Positions 27,278 through 38,926 of a stretch of DNA of 64,000 bases are shown here, in pieces. The stretch is from Mycolicibacterium tokaiense. GTDB taxonomy: Bacteria > Actinomycetota > Actinomycetes > Mycobacteriales > Mycobacteriaceae. Below the pieces are notes generated by a model. That model saw only the letters and a list, made by a program, of their open reading frames with translations, did no database searches and was not told where the DNA came from. The stretch spans positions 3,906,001-3,970,000 of the forward strand of contig NZ_AP022600.1 in the NCBI RefSeq assembly GCF_010725885.1, in the 5' to 3' direction. Within the stretch, counting starts at the first letter, position 1. The number at the start of each line of letters is the position of its first letter. Made by a program: the position numbers and the translations under genes.

Positions 27278-28567
27278 TCAGCGCCCCGACTGTAGCGCGG
27301 CATCGATGGCGTCTGCGTCCAGGATGGTGTCGAGGATGAGTGCCGCGCTCCCGATCACCGACGATCGCTCACCGTGGGTGGCGGGAACCACCTGCAACGT
27401 GCGGGTGGCCAGCGCGGTGGCGTTGCCGTAGAGCGCCTCGCGCAGACCGGCCACCAACAGGTCGTAGGCGCCCATCATGTCGCCGCCGATCACCAGGACG
27501 GCAGGGTTGAGCACGTTGACCAACGGTGAAACCGCTTCGCCCACAAGGCGTCCGCTTTCTCTGATCAATCGCCGGGCTTCGGAGTCACCGCGATTGGCCA
27601 GGTCGATGACGTCGCGTAGATGCCCGACGTCGTGTCCCTGGTCGCGCAGCGCGCGCACCAACGCCCACCCGCTGGCCACGGTCTCCAAGCAGCCGGTGTC
27701 TCCGCATCGGCACGAGAGATTGTGCGCAGCAGGAACTTTGTTGTGCCCGTATTCCCCTGCGGCGCCCACTGCGCCGCGCTGCAGCATGCCGCCGGAGATG
27801 ATGCCGGCGCCCAGGCCGGTGGAGAGCTTGAGCAACACCAGGTCGTCCACGCCGCGGTACTCACCGTGACGTTCGGCCAGCGCCATCACGTTGGCGTCGT
27901 TGTCCACCAGGACCGGCGCGGCGGTGAGGTCGCGGAAGTAAGGCCCCAGCGGAACTCCGTCCCACCCGTTCATCACCGGTGAGTCCAGGCTGCAGCCGCG
28001 TTCCTGGTCGACGGTGCCGGGCAGGCTGACCCCGACGCCGAGTACCGCGGACGGCAGCAGGCCGGCTTCGGTCACCAGTGCCTCGAGACGCTTGACCAAC
28101 TGCGGCATCAACTGTTCGGGACCCACGCCCACGTGCTCGTCGATGTCGGTGACAGCCAGCATCCGGCCGGCGAGGTTGCACACGGCCAGATGGGTGCGGC
28201 TGCGGCCGATGGCGGCGGCCAGCACCGCGCCGGCGTCGGAGTTGAAGGCCAGCAGCGTCGGTGGCCGCCCACCGGTGGACAGGCCCTCCTGCCTTTCCAC
28301 CACCAGTCCGCGGTCGGTGAGGTCGGCAACCCGGGCAGCCACCGCAGTGCGCGACAGGCCGGTGATCCGGCGGATGTCGGAACGGGTGGTGGCCACCGCG
28401 TCGCGGATCAGCGCGAAGATCTCGCCGGCGCTGGCCGGCGTCCCTGAGGACCCTGAAGCGGTGCGCGGCCGACGGATGATGCGCCTCCTACGAGGAATAA
28501 GTGCGTGAAAACTGGGTTGCAACCATCTAAACAAGCTGAACAAATGATCAGCAAGAGCTGTAATCAT
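27278..28567 (-). CDS. ROK-family transcriptional regulator
   Basis: About 429 aa if started at ATG 28567; homology begins near the DNA-binding domain. Winged helix-turn-helix (SAGEIFALIRDAVATTRSDIRRITGLSRTAV), then the ROK sugar-kinase-like fold with LSTGLGAGII, the zinc motif CRCGDTGCLE and a C-terminal VIGGDMM segment. The start is unclear: a good AGGAGG at 28454-28459 (minus strand) is followed by no ATG, GTG or TTG; TTG 28522 and ATG 28567 are the candidates. Repressor of a sugar-responsive operon, by family; it is divergent from the MFS gene and may control it. Confidence 0.85.
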   Translation of the reverse strand: MITALADHLFSLFRWLQPSFHALIPRRRRIIRRPRTASGSSGTPASAGEIFALIRDAVATTRSDIRRITGLSRTAVAARVADLTDRGLVVERQEGLSTGGRPPTLLAFNSDAGAVLAAAIGRSRTHLAVCNLAGRMLAVTDIDEHVGVGPEQLMPQLVKRLEALVTEAGLLPSAVLGVGVSLPGTVDQERGCSLDSPVMNGWDGVPLGPYFRDLTAAPVLVDNDANVMALAERHGEYRGVDDLVLLKLSTGLGAGIISGGMLQRGAVGAAGEYGHNKVPAAHNLSCRCGDTGCLETVASGWALVRALRDQGHDVGHLRDVIDLANRGDSEARRLIRESGRLVGEAVSPLVNVLNPAVLVIGGDMMGAYDLLVAGLREALYGNATALATRTLQVVPATHGERSSVIGSAALILDTILDADAIDAALQSGR

Positions 28568-28590
28568 CCTCACTTTGTCCTTAAAAAGGC

Positions 28591-28720
28591 TAAAGTCGGT
28601 TGGGCTGATGCTAAAAGTCCCGATAGAGTCGGGACGTCCGGGCGCTCCGCAACGCGGCGAGTGCCAGCCGAGACCCCCCGGGGGTCTCTTGTCCAGAGTC
28701 GCCGCACCCGAAAGTTGACC
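28591..28720 (+). promoter_or_regulatory. Structured leader of the MFS transporter gene (riboswitch- or attenuator-like)
   Basis: TAAAGT (28591-28596) fits a -10 with the transcript starting near 28603. The leader then folds into a short closing helix GGCT/AGCC (28603-28606 with 28666-28669), hairpin GTCCCGA/TCGGGAC (28617-28635) and hairpin GGCGCTC-CGC/GCG-GAGTGCC (28641-28665). A strong hairpin GAGACCCC/GGGGTCTC (28670-28688) follows. An ATG at 28608 opens a 36-codon frame ending at TGA 28716-28718, 2 bp before the GTG start. It matches no riboswitch class I can name. Confidence 0.5.
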
Positions 28721-29941
28721 GTGACCCTCACTGCTTCCCGCCCGTCGGTCTCTGCCGCCGTCGTCGCGCCGCCGCCACCTGTGCTCCGGCTCGCGGTCTT
28801 CGCGCTGGCCCTCGGCGGTTTCGGTATCGGAACCACCGAGTTCGTCGCCATGGGACTGCTGCCCGACATCGCGACCGGCATGAACATCTCCGAACCCGTC
28901 GCCGGCCACGTCATCTCCGCCTACGCGCTCGGCGTGGTGATCGGTGCTCCGGTGATCGCCGCGCTGACCACCCACCTGTCGCGTCGCGTGCTGCTGCTGA
29001 GCCTCATGGCGGTCTTCACGCTGGGCAACCTGGCCACCGTGCTCGCGCCCGACTACTACACGCTGATCGCGGCCCGGTTCGTCGCCGGCGTTCCCCACGG
29101 CGCCTACTTCGGAGTGGCGGCACTGGTCGCGGCCCGCATGATGGGACCGACCCGACGCGCCAAGGCCGTCGCGCAGGTGATGACCGGACTCACCATCGCC
29201 ACCGTCGTCGGTGTGCCCATCGCGTCCTGGCTGGGCCAGGGCCTCGGCTGGCGCAGTGCCTTCGCGCTCGTGGTCGTGATCGGCATGCTCACCCTGGCCG
29301 CCATCTGGGCCTGGCTGCCGGAGCTCGGCAACAGCCACATCAGCAGCCCGCTGACCGAACTGAGTGCGCTCAAGCGGCCCCAGGTGCTGCTGGCGCTGGC
29401 CATCGGGATGGTCGGCTTCGGAGGCATGTTCGCCGTCTACACCTACGTGGCCACCACGATGACCGATGTCGCCGGTATGTCACGCGGCCTGGTGCCGCTG
29501 GCGCTCATGGTGTTCGGCGCGGGCATGGTGGTCGGCAACATCGTCGGCGGCCGCCTGGCCGATGCCTCGGTGATCCGCAGCCTCTATCTGACCATCACGT
29601 CGCTGGGGGTGATGCTGGCCCTCTTCGTGCTGGCCGCCCACAACCCGTGGACCGCGCTGCTGCTGCTGTTCGGTATCGCGGCCAGCGGATCGGCCATGGC
29701 ACCGGCTCTGCAGACCCGGTTGATGGATGTCGCCGCCGACGCCCAGACGCTCGCCGCCGCGCTCAACCACTCCGCCCTCAACGTCGCCAACGCTGCCGGG
29801 GCCTGGATCGGCGGCCTGGTGATCGCGGCGGGCTTCGGATACACCGCACCTGCCGCGGCCGGGGCCGTGCTGGCCGCCGGTGCCCTGGTGGTGCTCACCG
29901 CTGCGGTGCTGTTGCAACGCAAGAAGGGGGGTGCGGCGTGA
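28721..29941 (+). CDS. MFS transporter, DHA1 (AraJ/drug:H+ antiporter) type
   Basis: 406 aa from GTG 28721, twelve predicted transmembrane helices. The first helix contains LGGFGIGTTEFVAMGLLPDIA, a signature of the AraJ/PbuE/YdhP group, and the loop GGRLADASVIR is the motif A relic between halves. It effluxes sugars, purines or drugs in homologues; the substrate here is unknown. The start is set by family N-termini and lies 2 bp after the stop of a leader frame. A 41-codon gene overlaps its stop codon. Its leader is unusually structured. Confidence 0.9.
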   Translation: MTLTASRPSVSAAVVAPPPPVLRLAVFALALGGFGIGTTEFVAMGLLPDIATGMNISEPVAGHVISAYALGVVIGAPVIAALTTHLSRRVLLLSLMAVFTLGNLATVLAPDYYTLIAARFVAGVPHGAYFGVAALVAARMMGPTRRAKAVAQVMTGLTIATVVGVPIASWLGQGLGWRSAFALVVVIGMLTLAAIWAWLPELGNSHISSPLTELSALKRPQVLLALAIGMVGFGGMFAVYTYVATTMTDVAGMSRGLVPLALMVFGAGMVVGNIVGGRLADASVIRSLYLTITSLGVMLALFVLAAHNPWTALLLLFGIAASGSAMAPALQTRLMDVAADAQTLAAALNHSALNVANAAGAWIGGLVIAAGFGYTAPAAAGAVLAAGALVVLTAAVLLQRKKGGAA

Positions 29942-30063
29942 ACCAGCACGGCACGCACATCGAACGTACCCGGGTGGAACTGTTCCTGCCCGGCGGCAGA
30001 AAATTCACCCTGACCCTGCGGGGGAAGGGATTCCAACTCCTGAAGGTCGCCCCCGCGAGGTAA
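29938..30063 (+). CDS. Small conserved-looking protein, 41 aa, coupled to the MFS gene
   Basis: GTG 29938 overlaps the TGA of the transporter (GTGA), and the frame ends at TAA 30061-30063, 4 bp before the next start. The product is basic (VNQHGTHIERTRVELFLPGG start) with alternating hydrophobic and basic residues, likely a short beta structure. The tight spacing on both sides argues that it is translated. I do not recognise the family. Confidence 0.55.
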   Translation: MNQHGTHIERTRVELFLPGGRKFTLTLRGKGFQLLKVAPAR

Positions 30064-30067
30064 ACCC

Positions 30068-30676
30068 ATGTCTGTCACCGAGAACGTCGTCTATCGGACG
30101 CTGCCCGACGCCGGGTCCATCACCTACCGGTCGATACCGGGTGGATGTAGTGGAGTCGCGGACTCCCTGGCGCAGGCCCGGGTGCGCTACCGCGGCGAGC
30201 TGACCGCACTGCTCGACGTCGACCGGCACGAGTTGCCTCCGGTGGTCGAGCATGTCGAAGCCAAGGTGGCCGGCATGTGGGTGCGCAGCAGAGTCGGTGC
30301 GGTGCACCGCGACCGGCTCACCGACCGGATGTTCCTACAGCGACTCCTGGGCCCCGGAGAGCTCCAGGACCAGATCCGCACGTATGTCACCGACGTCGAC
30401 GCGGTGGTGGTGCTGGCCGAACCCGAGGACCCGGTGGCCACCGTGCTCGATCAGATGGACCGCGATGACGCGGTGGTGGTCACCTTCCCCGACGACCGGG
30501 CCGGCCTGAGCTGGACGGCCATTCATGGTCCGAGCGCCAGTGGTGCCGAGGAACTTCCGGTCGCGCGCGTCGCCCCGGGTCTACGGGACTGCCCCATCGA
30601 AGCTTTTGTGCACACCTGCGCCGGTGGTACCCAGGCGGTACGCCTGGGCCCATGGGACCTGGCCCGCGCCTCCTAG
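30068..30676 (+). CDS. Hypothetical protein, 202 aa
   Basis: Third gene of the run starting with the MFS transporter, 4 bp after the 41-codon gene. Soluble, acidic, no signal peptide or membrane helix. Segments such as YVTDVDAVVVLAEPEDPVA and MDRDDAVVVTFPDD suggest alternating strands and helices, and it ends with PWDLARAS. I do not recognise the family. It overlaps the convergent rhlE stop by 4 bp (CTAG). Confidence 0.75.
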   Translation: MSVTENVVYRTLPDAGSITYRSIPGGCSGVADSLAQARVRYRGELTALLDVDRHELPPVVEHVEAKVAGMWVRSRVGAVHRDRLTDRMFLQRLLGPGELQDQIRTYVTDVDAVVVLAEPEDPVATVLDQMDRDDAVVVTFPDDRAGLSWTAIHGPSASGAEELPVARVAPGLRDCPIEAFVHTCAGGTQAVRLGPWDLARAS

Positions 30677-32061
30677 CGGGTGCGTGCCGCGTTGCTGCGG
30701 CCACCGTGCTGGCTGCGTCCGCCGCCGGACTGACCGCGACCGCTGCGCGCACCGGGCTGGCCGCTGCGTGCATTGGACTGGCCATTGCGGTTTCGGCCAC
30801 CCTGCCCACCACGACGAGATCCGCCGGCGCGGTTGTGCGCCTGAGGCTGCGGCTGCTCGACCCTGGGAGTCGGGGCCTGGTAGGGGGCCACTTCACCGAC
30901 GAGAGCCTGCACCGACGCCGAGTCCGGCGCCACGTCTTCGGGTTTGACGGTGATACCGGCCTTGCGCAGCAGGGCCTGGGTGTCGCGGCGCTGCTCGGGC
31001 AGCACCAGCGTGACGACATCACCGGCGCTGCCGGCCCGTGCCGTGCGGCCCGAGCGGTGCAGGTATGCCTTGTGTTCCATCGGCGGGTCGACGTGCACCA
31101 CCAGCTCCACGTCGTCGACGTGCACACCGCGGGCGGCGATGTCGGTGGCCACCAACACCCGGGCCGCGCCCGAGCTGAATGCGGCGAGGTTGCGGTCGCG
31201 GGCCGGCTGAGAAAGGTTGCCGTGCAGGTCAACCGAGGGCACACCGGCGTCGGTGAGCTGCTTGGCCAGCTTGCGGGCCTGATGCTTGGTGCGCATGAAC
31301 AGGATTCGGCGGCCGGTGCCCGACGCCAGCTGGTGCACCAGACGTTTCTTGGCGTCCACCCCGGCCACGTGGAAGACGTGGTGGGTCATGGCGGCCACCG
31401 GCGAGTTGGCCTCGTCGATGGAGTGCATCACCGGCTGATCGAGGAAACGGTTGACGAGCTTGTCGACACCGTTGTCGAGGGTCGCCGAGAACAGCAGCCG
31501 CTGCCCGCCGGACGGGGTGGCGGCCAGGATGCGGGTGACGCCGGGCAGGAAGCCGAGATCAGCCATGTGGTCGGCCTCGTCGATCACCGTGACCTCGACC
31601 GCATCCAAGCTGATTTCACGCTGGCGCATCAGGTCTTCCAGGCGGCCGGGGCAGGCCACCACGATGTCCACACCGCCGCGCAGGGCGCTGACCTGACGGC
31701 TCTGCGACACCCCGCCGAAGATGGTGGTGACGGTCAGTCCGTTGGCCTTGGCCAGCGGCTCGAGGGCCGCGGTGATCTGGGTGGCCAGCTCGCGGGTGGG
31801 CGCCAACACCAGGCCGGACGGGCGGGCCGCCCGGGTGCGGGTGTCGGCGAGGCGGCTGACCAGCGGCAGCGAGAACGCCAAAGTCTTTCCGCTGCCGGTC
31901 TTTCCGCGCCCGAGCACGTCGCGCCCGGCGAGCGTGTCCGGCAGCGTCTTGGACTGGATCGGGAAGGGCTGGGCGATTCCGCGGTCAGCGAGAACGCGGA
32001 CCAGCGCCGGGGACACACCGAGGTCGGCGAAGGTCATGGAGGAGTGCACAGGGGAAGTCAA
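30673..32061 (-). CDS. rhlE: DEAD-box ATP-dependent RNA helicase, RhlE-type
   Basis: 462 aa from TTG 32061, which has GAAAGG 6 nt upstream; ATG 32037 is the alternative but has no ribosome site. Ordered motifs: Q motif (PFPIQ), motif I GKTGSGKT, Ia PTREL, Ib CPGR, II in VIDEADHM, III FSAT, then the second RecA domain with ARGVHVDDV and VI HRSGRTARAG. The C-terminal 60 residues are a Gly/Arg/Asn/Ser-rich tail that would bind RNA non-specifically. Role: RNA unwinding in ribosome assembly, mRNA decay and cold adaptation. Confidence 0.93.
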   Translation of the reverse strand: MTSPVHSSMTFADLGVSPALVRVLADRGIAQPFPIQSKTLPDTLAGRDVLGRGKTGSGKTLAFSLPLVSRLADTRTRAARPSGLVLAPTRELATQITAALEPLAKANGLTVTTIFGGVSQSRQVSALRGGVDIVVACPGRLEDLMRQREISLDAVEVTVIDEADHMADLGFLPGVTRILAATPSGGQRLLFSATLDNGVDKLVNRFLDQPVMHSIDEANSPVAAMTHHVFHVAGVDAKKRLVHQLASGTGRRILFMRTKHQARKLAKQLTDAGVPSVDLHGNLSQPARDRNLAAFSSGAARVLVATDIAARGVHVDDVELVVHVDPPMEHKAYLHRSGRTARAGSAGDVVTLVLPEQRRDTQALLRKAGITVKPEDVAPDSASVQALVGEVAPYQAPTPRVEQPQPQAHNRAGGSRRGGQGGRNRNGQSNARSGQPGARSGRGQSGGGRSQHGGRSNAARTR

Positions 32062-32228
32062 AGTATGCCTTTCGGGGCATCGGTGGCGACAATGCCGGTG
32101 GGCAAGGTCGTTCGCCGCGAAAGGAGCCGGTTCAATTGCGCGAATCCACCTCAGGCGGTGGCGAGAAGGTCTCGGCGCGCTCGTTCAGCGACGTACTGGT
32201 GTGCGCGTGAGCGCTGCCAGCGTTGAGC

Positions 32229-33158
32229 TCAGCCTACCGCACCAGGCGGTGGCAGCTGGAATCCCGACGAGCCGGTGTGACCAATCCGGCAGTATTTGTC
32301 CTCGTTGTCCCACAGATCGACGGTCTGGACACACCAGAACGCGGCAAATCCCGTCACCAGGATGGCCTCGACGATCAACACCACCCCACCGGGCTGCAGC
32401 AGCGCCGCGGCCACCAGGGCGATCGTCATGACCCCGACGATCACGACATAGGCCTGGGTGATCTTCCGCGGTCCAGCACCCGGGCGCTTCGGCCGGCGCG
32501 CGGAGTACCACGCGTAGTGCGCCACCACGGCGATGATCGCGGCGAACATCGCGATGGCAGCCACGTCATGGGCCCACTCGACGAACACCCCAGGCCACCG
32601 CCACAGCACCCCAAGACCGGCGAGCACCAGCACGGCCTGCACCGCGTGTGCCAGCCACACCCAGCCCTGCGCGGGGTGCGGGGCCGGCCACCGTGGTTGC
32701 GGGGCGGGATCGATGGCCCGCACGGCGGCGTAGAACGCGATACCCACTGCGGTGGCGGCCGCCAAGGCGGTGAGATTGTTCGGGACGGCTGCGGTCGCGT
32801 TCCCCAGTTCGGGCAGCCACAGCCCGCACGACGCAGGCGTTCCGGCGCACGGCGGGCGGGCGGTCGGCACCAGCGCGACGATGAATGCCAGAAAGCCCGC
32901 CGAGTTCGACAGGACATCTTCGGTGGCTGTGCTGCCCTTGTAGGCGATCAGGCCGAGGCCCACCGCGCAGAGCGCACCGGTGAGCGCCGCGTGCGAGGTG
33001 GTGTAGAAGTAGGCGCTGATCGACGGCTGCCACCGGCCGGTGGTCGCGGTGGTGATGGCCACCGAGACGGCCAGAAACACCACCGCGCCGACCAATCCGA
33101 TCCGCAGGTATCGGTAAGTCCACACTTCGTCGCCGGGACCCCGGCGCCACGGCGTCAT
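32229..33158 (-). CDS. Polytopic membrane protein, 309 aa, unknown function
   Basis: About eight hydrophobic helices from ATG 33158, which starts 4 bp after the ybdD stop, so it is the third gene of the cstA operon. It has no recognisable transport motif. A periplasmic loop contains paired cysteines (TARPPCAGTPASCGLW) that might form a disulfide. The C-terminus is cytoplasmic with DNEDKYCR. Operon position suggests a link to pyruvate/peptide uptake by CstA, but this is only guilt by association. Confidence 0.8.
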   Translation of the reverse strand: MTPWRRGPGDEVWTYRYLRIGLVGAVVFLAVSVAITTATTGRWQPSISAYFYTTSHAALTGALCAVGLGLIAYKGSTATEDVLSNSAGFLAFIVALVPTARPPCAGTPASCGLWLPELGNATAAVPNNLTALAAATAVGIAFYAAVRAIDPAPQPRWPAPHPAQGWVWLAHAVQAVLVLAGLGVLWRWPGVFVEWAHDVAAIAMFAAIIAVVAHYAWYSARRPKRPGAGPRKITQAYVVIVGVMTIALVAAALLQPGGVVLIVEAILVTGFAAFWCVQTVDLWDNEDKYCRIGHTGSSGFQLPPPGAVG

Positions 33159-33320
33159 CGCGTCAGCAGCAGCGCGCACCGGGATGTGCGTCGGCGGCGG
33201 CGTGGCGCACCCGCCAGTACTCCCGTTCGTCGATCACCGGCTCGCCTGGATGTGCGCGGGCGCGGTGTGCCACATAGCGGTGATAGTGGTTGTCGCCCAT
33301 CAGCGATGAGCAGAACCACC

Positions 33321-35621
<2,301 letters not shown>

Positions 35622-35676
35622 GAGGGGAGTCTTGCACCGGCGCCACGGGTATTGGGCGAAACGGGCGGGTTGATAT

Positions 35677-37194
35677 TCACTCGTTGCGGAGGTACAGCGC
35701 ACGCACGGTGTCGAGGGTGTCGGCCTCCGCGGGAGACTTGTCGTCTCGGTAGCGGACAACACGCGCGAAGCGCAGCGCCATGCCGCCGGGGTAGCGGGTC
35801 GAGGTCTGCACGCCGTCGAGCGCGATCTCCACCACCTGCTCGGGGCGCACCGTCACCACGTAGCCGTCGGTGGGCCCCACCGCCAACTCCAGGAAACGTG
35901 TGGTCTGCCAGTCCAACATGGCGTCGGTCATTCCCTTGAAGGTCTTGCCGAGCATGACGAACCCGCCGTCGGGGTCGCGGGCGCCCAGGTGGATGTTGCT
36001 GAGCTTGCCGGTGCGCCGACCCGAACCCCACTCGACAGCCAGCACCACCAGATCCAGTGTGTGCACCGGCTTGACCTTCAGCCACCCGGCGCCACGCCGG
36101 CCCGCCTCATACGAGGCGGTGGGGGACTTGGCCATCACCCCTTCGTGGCCGGCGGCCAGTGTGAGCTCAAGGAACTCTTGGGCTGCGTGCGCATCGGAGG
36201 TTTGGAGCCGGTCCACCCGGTGTTGCGCCGGAACCAGGGCGGTCAGCGCCTCGGCTCGTGCGGCGGCGGGCTGATCCAGCAGGTCCTGTCCGTCGAGGTG
36301 CAGCAGGTCGAAGAAGAACACCGACAGTGGTTGATCGGCCCGCTCGGCCCGACCGAATCTCGATGCGGTGACCTGGAATCGGTGCGGCCGGCCGTCCGGG
36401 CGTAGGGCGATGGCCTCACCATCGGCGATCAGCGACTCGGCGGGTAACGCCAACGTGGCCTCGACCACCTCCGGCAGGCGCGCGGTGACATCGTCCAGAC
36501 TGCGGGTGTAGACCGTGACATCGGAGCCGTTGCGATGGATCTGTACCCGGGCACCGTCCAGCTTGGCCTCGAAAACGGCTGTGCCGCCCAGCTTGTCGAG
36601 CGCCTCGGAGACGCCGGTGGCGGTCTGGGCGAGCATGGGGCCCACCGGCCGCCCCACCTGGAGGGTGAACCCGGCCAGTGCGTCGGGACCACCGGACAGC
36701 GCCGCCGCCGCGACGGCGGGCAGGGCGCCGCCCAGCATCGCGGCCCGACGCACCACCGCGGTGGGCAGATCGGCGGCCTTGGCCACGGCGTCGGCCATGA
36801 CACCCACCAGTGCACCCTGGCGCAGCTCGCCACCGAGAAGGCGGCGCAGGAACGTCTGCTCGACGTCCGTCGCCTGGCCGAACAACTGCCCCAGCGCGGC
36901 AGAGCGCCGCGCCGCCGAACCCTTGCCCGACATCGCGCCGATGTCGGTGAACACCGCGTCCACCTCGGACACCGTGAGAGTGGCGAGCTGGGCCGGTGGT
37001 GGCAGCGCGCGCAGGGCCGCCCAGCCCACACCGATTTGGCGCTGGGGGAGTTCGCCGGACAACCACGACACCACCACAGCCACCTCGCCCGGGGAACACC
37101 GGCGCAGCACCTCGGCGATGCGACTGGTTTTGGCCAGCCGGGCCGACAGAGCACCCACCTCGGCGGAGGCGGCGGCGACATCGGCGATCAGCAT
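35677..37194 (-). CDS. ligB: ATP-dependent DNA ligase LigB
   Basis: 505 aa from ATG 37194. N-terminal DNA-binding domain (about 1-180, with [20 protein letters not shown]), nucleotidyltransferase domain with active-site Lys211 in EAKLDGARV, motif IIIa region VFFFDLLH, motif [11 protein letters not shown], motif V WLKVKP, and an OB-fold ending in [14 protein letters not shown]. It is a close relative of M. tuberculosis LigB (Rv3062), a non-essential replicative-type ATP ligase whose physiological role is unclear. It seals nicks through a lysyl-AMP intermediate. Confidence 0.97.
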   Translation of the reverse strand: MLIADVAAASAEVGALSARLAKTSRIAEVLRRCSPGEVAVVVSWLSGELPQRQIGVGWAALRALPPPAQLATLTVSEVDAVFTDIGAMSGKGSAARRSAALGQLFGQATDVEQTFLRRLLGGELRQGALVGVMADAVAKAADLPTAVVRRAAMLGGALPAVAAAALSGGPDALAGFTLQVGRPVGPMLAQTATGVSEALDKLGGTAVFEAKLDGARVQIHRNGSDVTVYTRSLDDVTARLPEVVEATLALPAESLIADGEAIALRPDGRPHRFQVTASRFGRAERADQPLSVFFFDLLHLDGQDLLDQPAAARAEALTALVPAQHRVDRLQTSDAHAAQEFLELTLAAGHEGVMAKSPTASYEAGRRGAGWLKVKPVHTLDLVVLAVEWGSGRRTGKLSNIHLGARDPDGGFVMLGKTFKGMTDAMLDWQTTRFLELAVGPTDGYVVTVRPEQVVEIALDGVQTSTRYPGGMALRFARVVRYRDDKSPAEADTLDTVRALYLRNE

Positions 37195-37228
37195 GCTGTC
37201 CACCCTGGCATGTGGGTCCGACAGGTCG

Positions 37229-38779
37229 TCACCGCACCGAGAACGACACCTCGTGCCAACCCGTCGCGCCGTCGGGGATCACCCCGGCCTGCTCCTCGGT
37301 CTGGGTCTCCCCGGTGTTGTCGGTCGCCCGGACGGTGATGGTGTACTGCCCAACAGCGCCGGCCTGCCACGGAAAGCTCCACAGCCGCCAGGTGTCGCCG
37401 GAGTAGCTGGCGCCCAACTCCGCGGGCTGCCAGATACCGGGGCCGGCCGGTCCGTCGATGCGTACCTCCACAGCGCGCACCCCCCGGTTCTGCGCCCACG
37501 CCACCCCGCCGAACGTGACCGGCCCGGGTGGCACCTCCTGGCCGCTGCGCGGGACGTCGATGCGGGATTCGGTCTTGATCGGCCCGCGCGGGGCCCAGCC
37601 CAACCGGGTCCAGTAGGCCTCGGCCTTGTCGAACCGGGTCAGTTCCAGGTCCACCACCCATTTGGTGGCCGAGACGTACCCGTAGAGGCCCGGCACCACC
37701 AGCCGGGCCGGGTAGCCGTGCCGCGCCGGCAGCGGCTCGCCGTTCATGGTGATGGCCAGCAGGGCGTCGCGGGTGTCGGTCAGCGCCTCCACCGGTGTCC
37801 CCGCCGTGAACCCGTCCGACGACGTGGACAGCACCATGTCGGCGTCCGGGTCGATCCCGGCCTCGGCGAGCAGATCGCGCACCCGGTACCCGGTCCAAAC
37901 CGCGTTGGAGATCAGGTCACCGCCAACGGGATTGGACACGCACGCCAGTGTGACGGCCTTCTCCACCACGTCGAACCGGGACAGGTCGTCGAAGGTGAAG
38001 GTGACCTCCCGGTCCACCATGCCGTGGATGCGCAGCGTCCACTCCTCGCGCGCCAGTTGCGGCACGCTCAGCGCGGTGTCGATGCGGTAGAAGTCGTCGT
38101 TGGCCGTGACGAAGCTGGGCAGTTCGACGCCGGCGGGCTGTACCTCCGGCGGGATCGGCGGCGCCGGCGTGCGGGGTTGCGGCGCCGCGAACGTCGCCCG
38201 GTCCTGGTCCACCGAATGGACACGGCGGGTCAACACGGCGCCCAGCACCCCGGACAGCACCCCGGCGCCCAGGAAACCGATGGTGGCCAGGGACAACCGC
38301 CGCCCCGGGTCGACGGTGGGCGCATCGCCGGGCCTGCGTTCACCGTTGGTGATCCGGCCGGAGGTGAGCAGGCGCAGCACGGCGATGCCGCACACGGTCC
38401 CGAGCACGGTGGGCAGAATGTCGAACGGACCCGCATCGGGGCGGGAGAACACCGCGACGCAGCCCGCCAGTCCCGCCAGCCCGATGGCGATGCTGCCGAC
38501 CGGGCGTCTGGGTGTCTCGAACACCGCGGTGATAGCCGCGATGATGGCGATGACGGCCAGCACCGCGGCGGACAGGAACAGCTTGTCCGAGGTGCCGAAG
38601 GTCTGGATCGCCCATTCCTTGACCGGGCCGGGAGTCAGGTCGATGACCGCGGAGCCGACGGCGTTGCGGGCGTCGGCAGACGATCCCAAGGGGATCGCGG
38701 CCAGTGCAGCGACGCCGAGTGCCACGGCAGCCGCCGCGATTCCACCCAGCATCCGCGATCCGGGCGCGGGAGCAGCCAT
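37229..38779 (-). CDS. Membrane-anchored molybdopterin (sulfite oxidase-fold) oxidoreductase
   Basis: 516 aa from ATG 38779 (ATG 38803 is possible). The first about 190 residues form five transmembrane helices; then a soluble domain of the sulfite oxidase fold. The Mo-coordinating cysteine is in [15 protein letters not shown], and [16 protein letters not shown] is the cofactor-binding region. A C-terminal immunoglobulin-like Mo-co dimerisation domain follows ([19 protein letters not shown]). It probably works outside the membrane. The physiological electron donor is unknown; sulfite or protein methionine sulfoxide have been proposed for relatives. Confidence 0.9.
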   Translation of the reverse strand: MAAPAPGSRMLGGIAAAAVALGVAALAAIPLGSSADARNAVGSAVIDLTPGPVKEWAIQTFGTSDKLFLSAAVLAVIAIIAAITAVFETPRRPVGSIAIGLAGLAGCVAVFSRPDAGPFDILPTVLGTVCGIAVLRLLTSGRITNGERRPGDAPTVDPGRRLSLATIGFLGAGVLSGVLGAVLTRRVHSVDQDRATFAAPQPRTPAPPIPPEVQPAGVELPSFVTANDDFYRIDTALSVPQLAREEWTLRIHGMVDREVTFTFDDLSRFDVVEKAVTLACVSNPVGGDLISNAVWTGYRVRDLLAEAGIDPDADMVLSTSSDGFTAGTPVEALTDTRDALLAITMNGEPLPARHGYPARLVVPGLYGYVSATKWVVDLELTRFDKAEAYWTRLGWAPRGPIKTESRIDVPRSGQEVPPGPVTFGGVAWAQNRGVRAVEVRIDGPAGPGIWQPAELGASYSGDTWRLWSFPWQAGAVGQYTITVRATDNTGETQTEEQAGVIPDGATGWHEVSFSVR

Positions 38780-38926
38780 GGCAGCCAAGTTACCCGCGGC
38801 CATGGCGGGCGGGCGGTAGGCCGCGGTGAAGAATCGGTGACGGTGCCCGCGGCGACCTGGCAGGCCTTTCCCAACGTGACACCAGCGGCTAGTTTCGTAA
38901 CTCAGGCAGTCGTGGGAAGGATGGTC

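Noticed and set aside
28568..29338. Upstream extension of the ROK regulator to 686 residues.
   Set aside because: The extra codons are antisense to the MFS gene and read as low-complexity shadow sequence.
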